From contig CANGBE010000072.1 of assembly GCA_947451875.1 (NCBI GenBank), positions 1 to 7,195 on the forward strand: DNA of 7,195 nucleotides, in the 5' to 3' direction. Source of the DNA: Sphingomonadaceae bacterium (GTDB lineage Bacteria; Pseudomonadota; Alphaproteobacteria; Sphingomonadales; Sphingomonadaceae). Below the pieces are notes generated by a model that was not told the origin of the DNA, searched no databases, and was given only the letters and a program-made list of their open reading frames with translations. Position numbers and translations under genes: made by a program. Shown here in pieces: positions 6,303-7,195 of this stretch (the first letter of the stretch is position 1; every line of letters begins with the position of its first letter).

Positions 6303-7195
6303 GTGAGCGATGCGGTAACTCCGGCCCCTGTGCGGCCCCAAAGTGATGTCTCGGCGGGTGTGGGCCTGTCTGGGCTGGCGGGGCTCGCCTTCTGGATTTT
6401 TCTCTGCCATTTCTGGCCGCAGATTTCCGATTACTTTGCACTGCCCGGTCCGCATTGGCGGCTGAGCGGGCCGCATGCAGCGCTGATGGGGCTGGTCTTT
6501 GCCGCCGCGCCGATGGTGCTGTGGTCAGTGCTGATCGACAAGGTTCACCGCCGCGCTTCGACCGGGATTGACTGGTCGACTAAACGGCCTGTTAGCTCCA
6601 TCATCGACGTAACCATTACCAAGCTGGCCGGTTTGTGGGCGACATGGGCGCTGATCGCCTGCATTTATGGACTCGCCCGCTGGTATTGGGACGGCCCCTA
6701 TCTGGTGGCGATGAACGTGCTGGGCTGGGCATCGGTGCCGCTGTTCATCCTCTCGGTGCCCTATGTCCTGTGGCTCGACCGAAGGCTAGTGAACCCACGC
6801 GATCCATGCTGGCACTTTGGCGCATGGCTGGTTGGACGCGAGGAATATGATGCCAAGCAGATCCCGATTCACTTGCGCGCTTGGGCCGTGAAGGGCTTTT
6901 TCACTGCCTTCATGATCTCGATTGTTCCGGGCGGTTTTGCCAATCTGATCGACCGCGATTGGGGCGGTATCTGGTCTGATCCGGTGGCTGTCGCCAATCT
7001 TCTGATCCTCGTGATGTTCGTCATGGACGAGCAGATCGGCACGGTGGGCTATATCCTGACGATGAAGCCGCTGGATGCCCATATCCGCTCGGCCAATCCG
7101 TTCCTTGCGGGCTGGTTGGCGGCATTGCTGTGCTATCCGCCGTTCCAAATCATGAACCCTGGTGGCCCGCTGTTTTATGAGGCGAACACCAGCGA
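6303..7195 (+). CDS. Multi-pass membrane protein, probably isoprenylcysteine carboxyl methyltransferase (ICMT) type; 3' end beyond window
   Basis: A single reading frame stays open from GTG 6303 to the right edge (297 codons, no stop). An in-frame TAA at 6276-6278 makes this GTG the first plausible start, though no Shine-Dalgarno is visible. The protein has about seven hydrophobic segments (near residues 19-37, 57-77, 103-125, 134-157, 192-213, 227-244 and 266-283). They are separated by charged loops rich in Trp and Asp, so it is an integral inner-membrane protein. The block MDEQIGTVGYILTMKPLDAH (241-260), followed by IRSANPFLAGW and CYPPF, resembles what I recall of alphaproteobacterial proteins annotated as isoprenylcysteine carboxyl methyltransferase family. 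The defining C-terminal methyltransferase motif (R-H-P-x-Y type) would lie past the window, so the function is unconfirmed. The gene is real on frame length and composition; the family is a moderate guess. It follows bamB by 66 bases with a hairpin between. Confidence 0.7.
   Translation, partial: MSDAVTPAPVRPQSDVSAGVGLSGLAGLAFWIFLCHFWPQISDYFALPGPHWRLSGPHAALMGLVFAAAPMVLWSVLIDKVHRRASTGIDWSTKRPVSSIIDVTITKLAGLWATWALIACIYGLARWYWDGPYLVAMNVLGWASVPLFILSVPYVLWLDRRLVNPRDPCWHFGAWLVGREEYDAKQIPIHLRAWAVKGFFTAFMISIVPGGFANLIDRDWGGIWSDPVAVANLLILVMFVMDEQIGTVGYILTMKPLDAHIRSANPFLAGWLAALLCYPPFQIMNPGGPLFYEANTS

Noticed and set aside
6786..7148. 120-codon minus-strand frame inside the right-edge membrane protein
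   Set aside because: The plus-strand frame is open for 297 codons with coherent membrane segments. The antisense frame is charged, His/Arg-rich and unrecognisable.

Overview
The window looks like ordinary chromosomal DNA from a moderately GC-rich alphaproteobacterium. Order Sphingomonadales is the best guess, because the SelO, glycosyltransferase, YfgM-like and BamB proteins resemble what I remember of that group. This taxonomic call is inference: no rRNA or other marker gene is present. I see no insertion sequence, phage gene, CRISPR array, tRNA, rRNA or compositional island.

Left part (1-1924), all on the minus strand. A SelO-type protein adenylyltransferase gene (515-1924) is followed by the 5' part of an aldehyde dehydrogenase gene of the succinylglutamate-semialdehyde dehydrogenase (AstD) type (1-457), which runs off the left edge. 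The 57-base gap between them holds a strong hairpin (481-512) that starts two bases after the selO stop and is not followed by a T tract.

Centre and right (1987-7195), all on the plus strand and diverging from selO across 62 bases. The order is an alpha/beta hydrolase (1987-2844), a GT-B fold family 4 glycosyltransferase (2854-3981), a 114-base gap, a membrane-anchored YfgM-like TPR protein (4096-4869), the outer-membrane assembly lipoprotein BamB (4884-6236, possibly from 4866), and a multi-pass membrane protein cut by the right edge (6303-end). The last protein is probably of the isoprenylcysteine carboxyl methyltransferase type. YfgM and BamB are adjacent in many proteobacteria. Here the hairpin (6239-6258) and the membrane protein sit where der (engA) often follows.

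Functionally, the yfgM-bamB pair serves envelope protein secretion and outer-membrane protein assembly. SelO is a stress-linked AMPylator and AstD belongs to arginine catabolism. The hydrolase and glycosyltransferase have no specific substrate that can be read from sequence. Four of the five plus-strand genes appear to use GTG or TTG starts.

I did not find a convincing new biological system. The points worth a second look are the selO-astD hairpin, the apparent loss of the usual catalytic acid in the hydrolase, the SelO C-terminus, and the missing der downstream of bamB.
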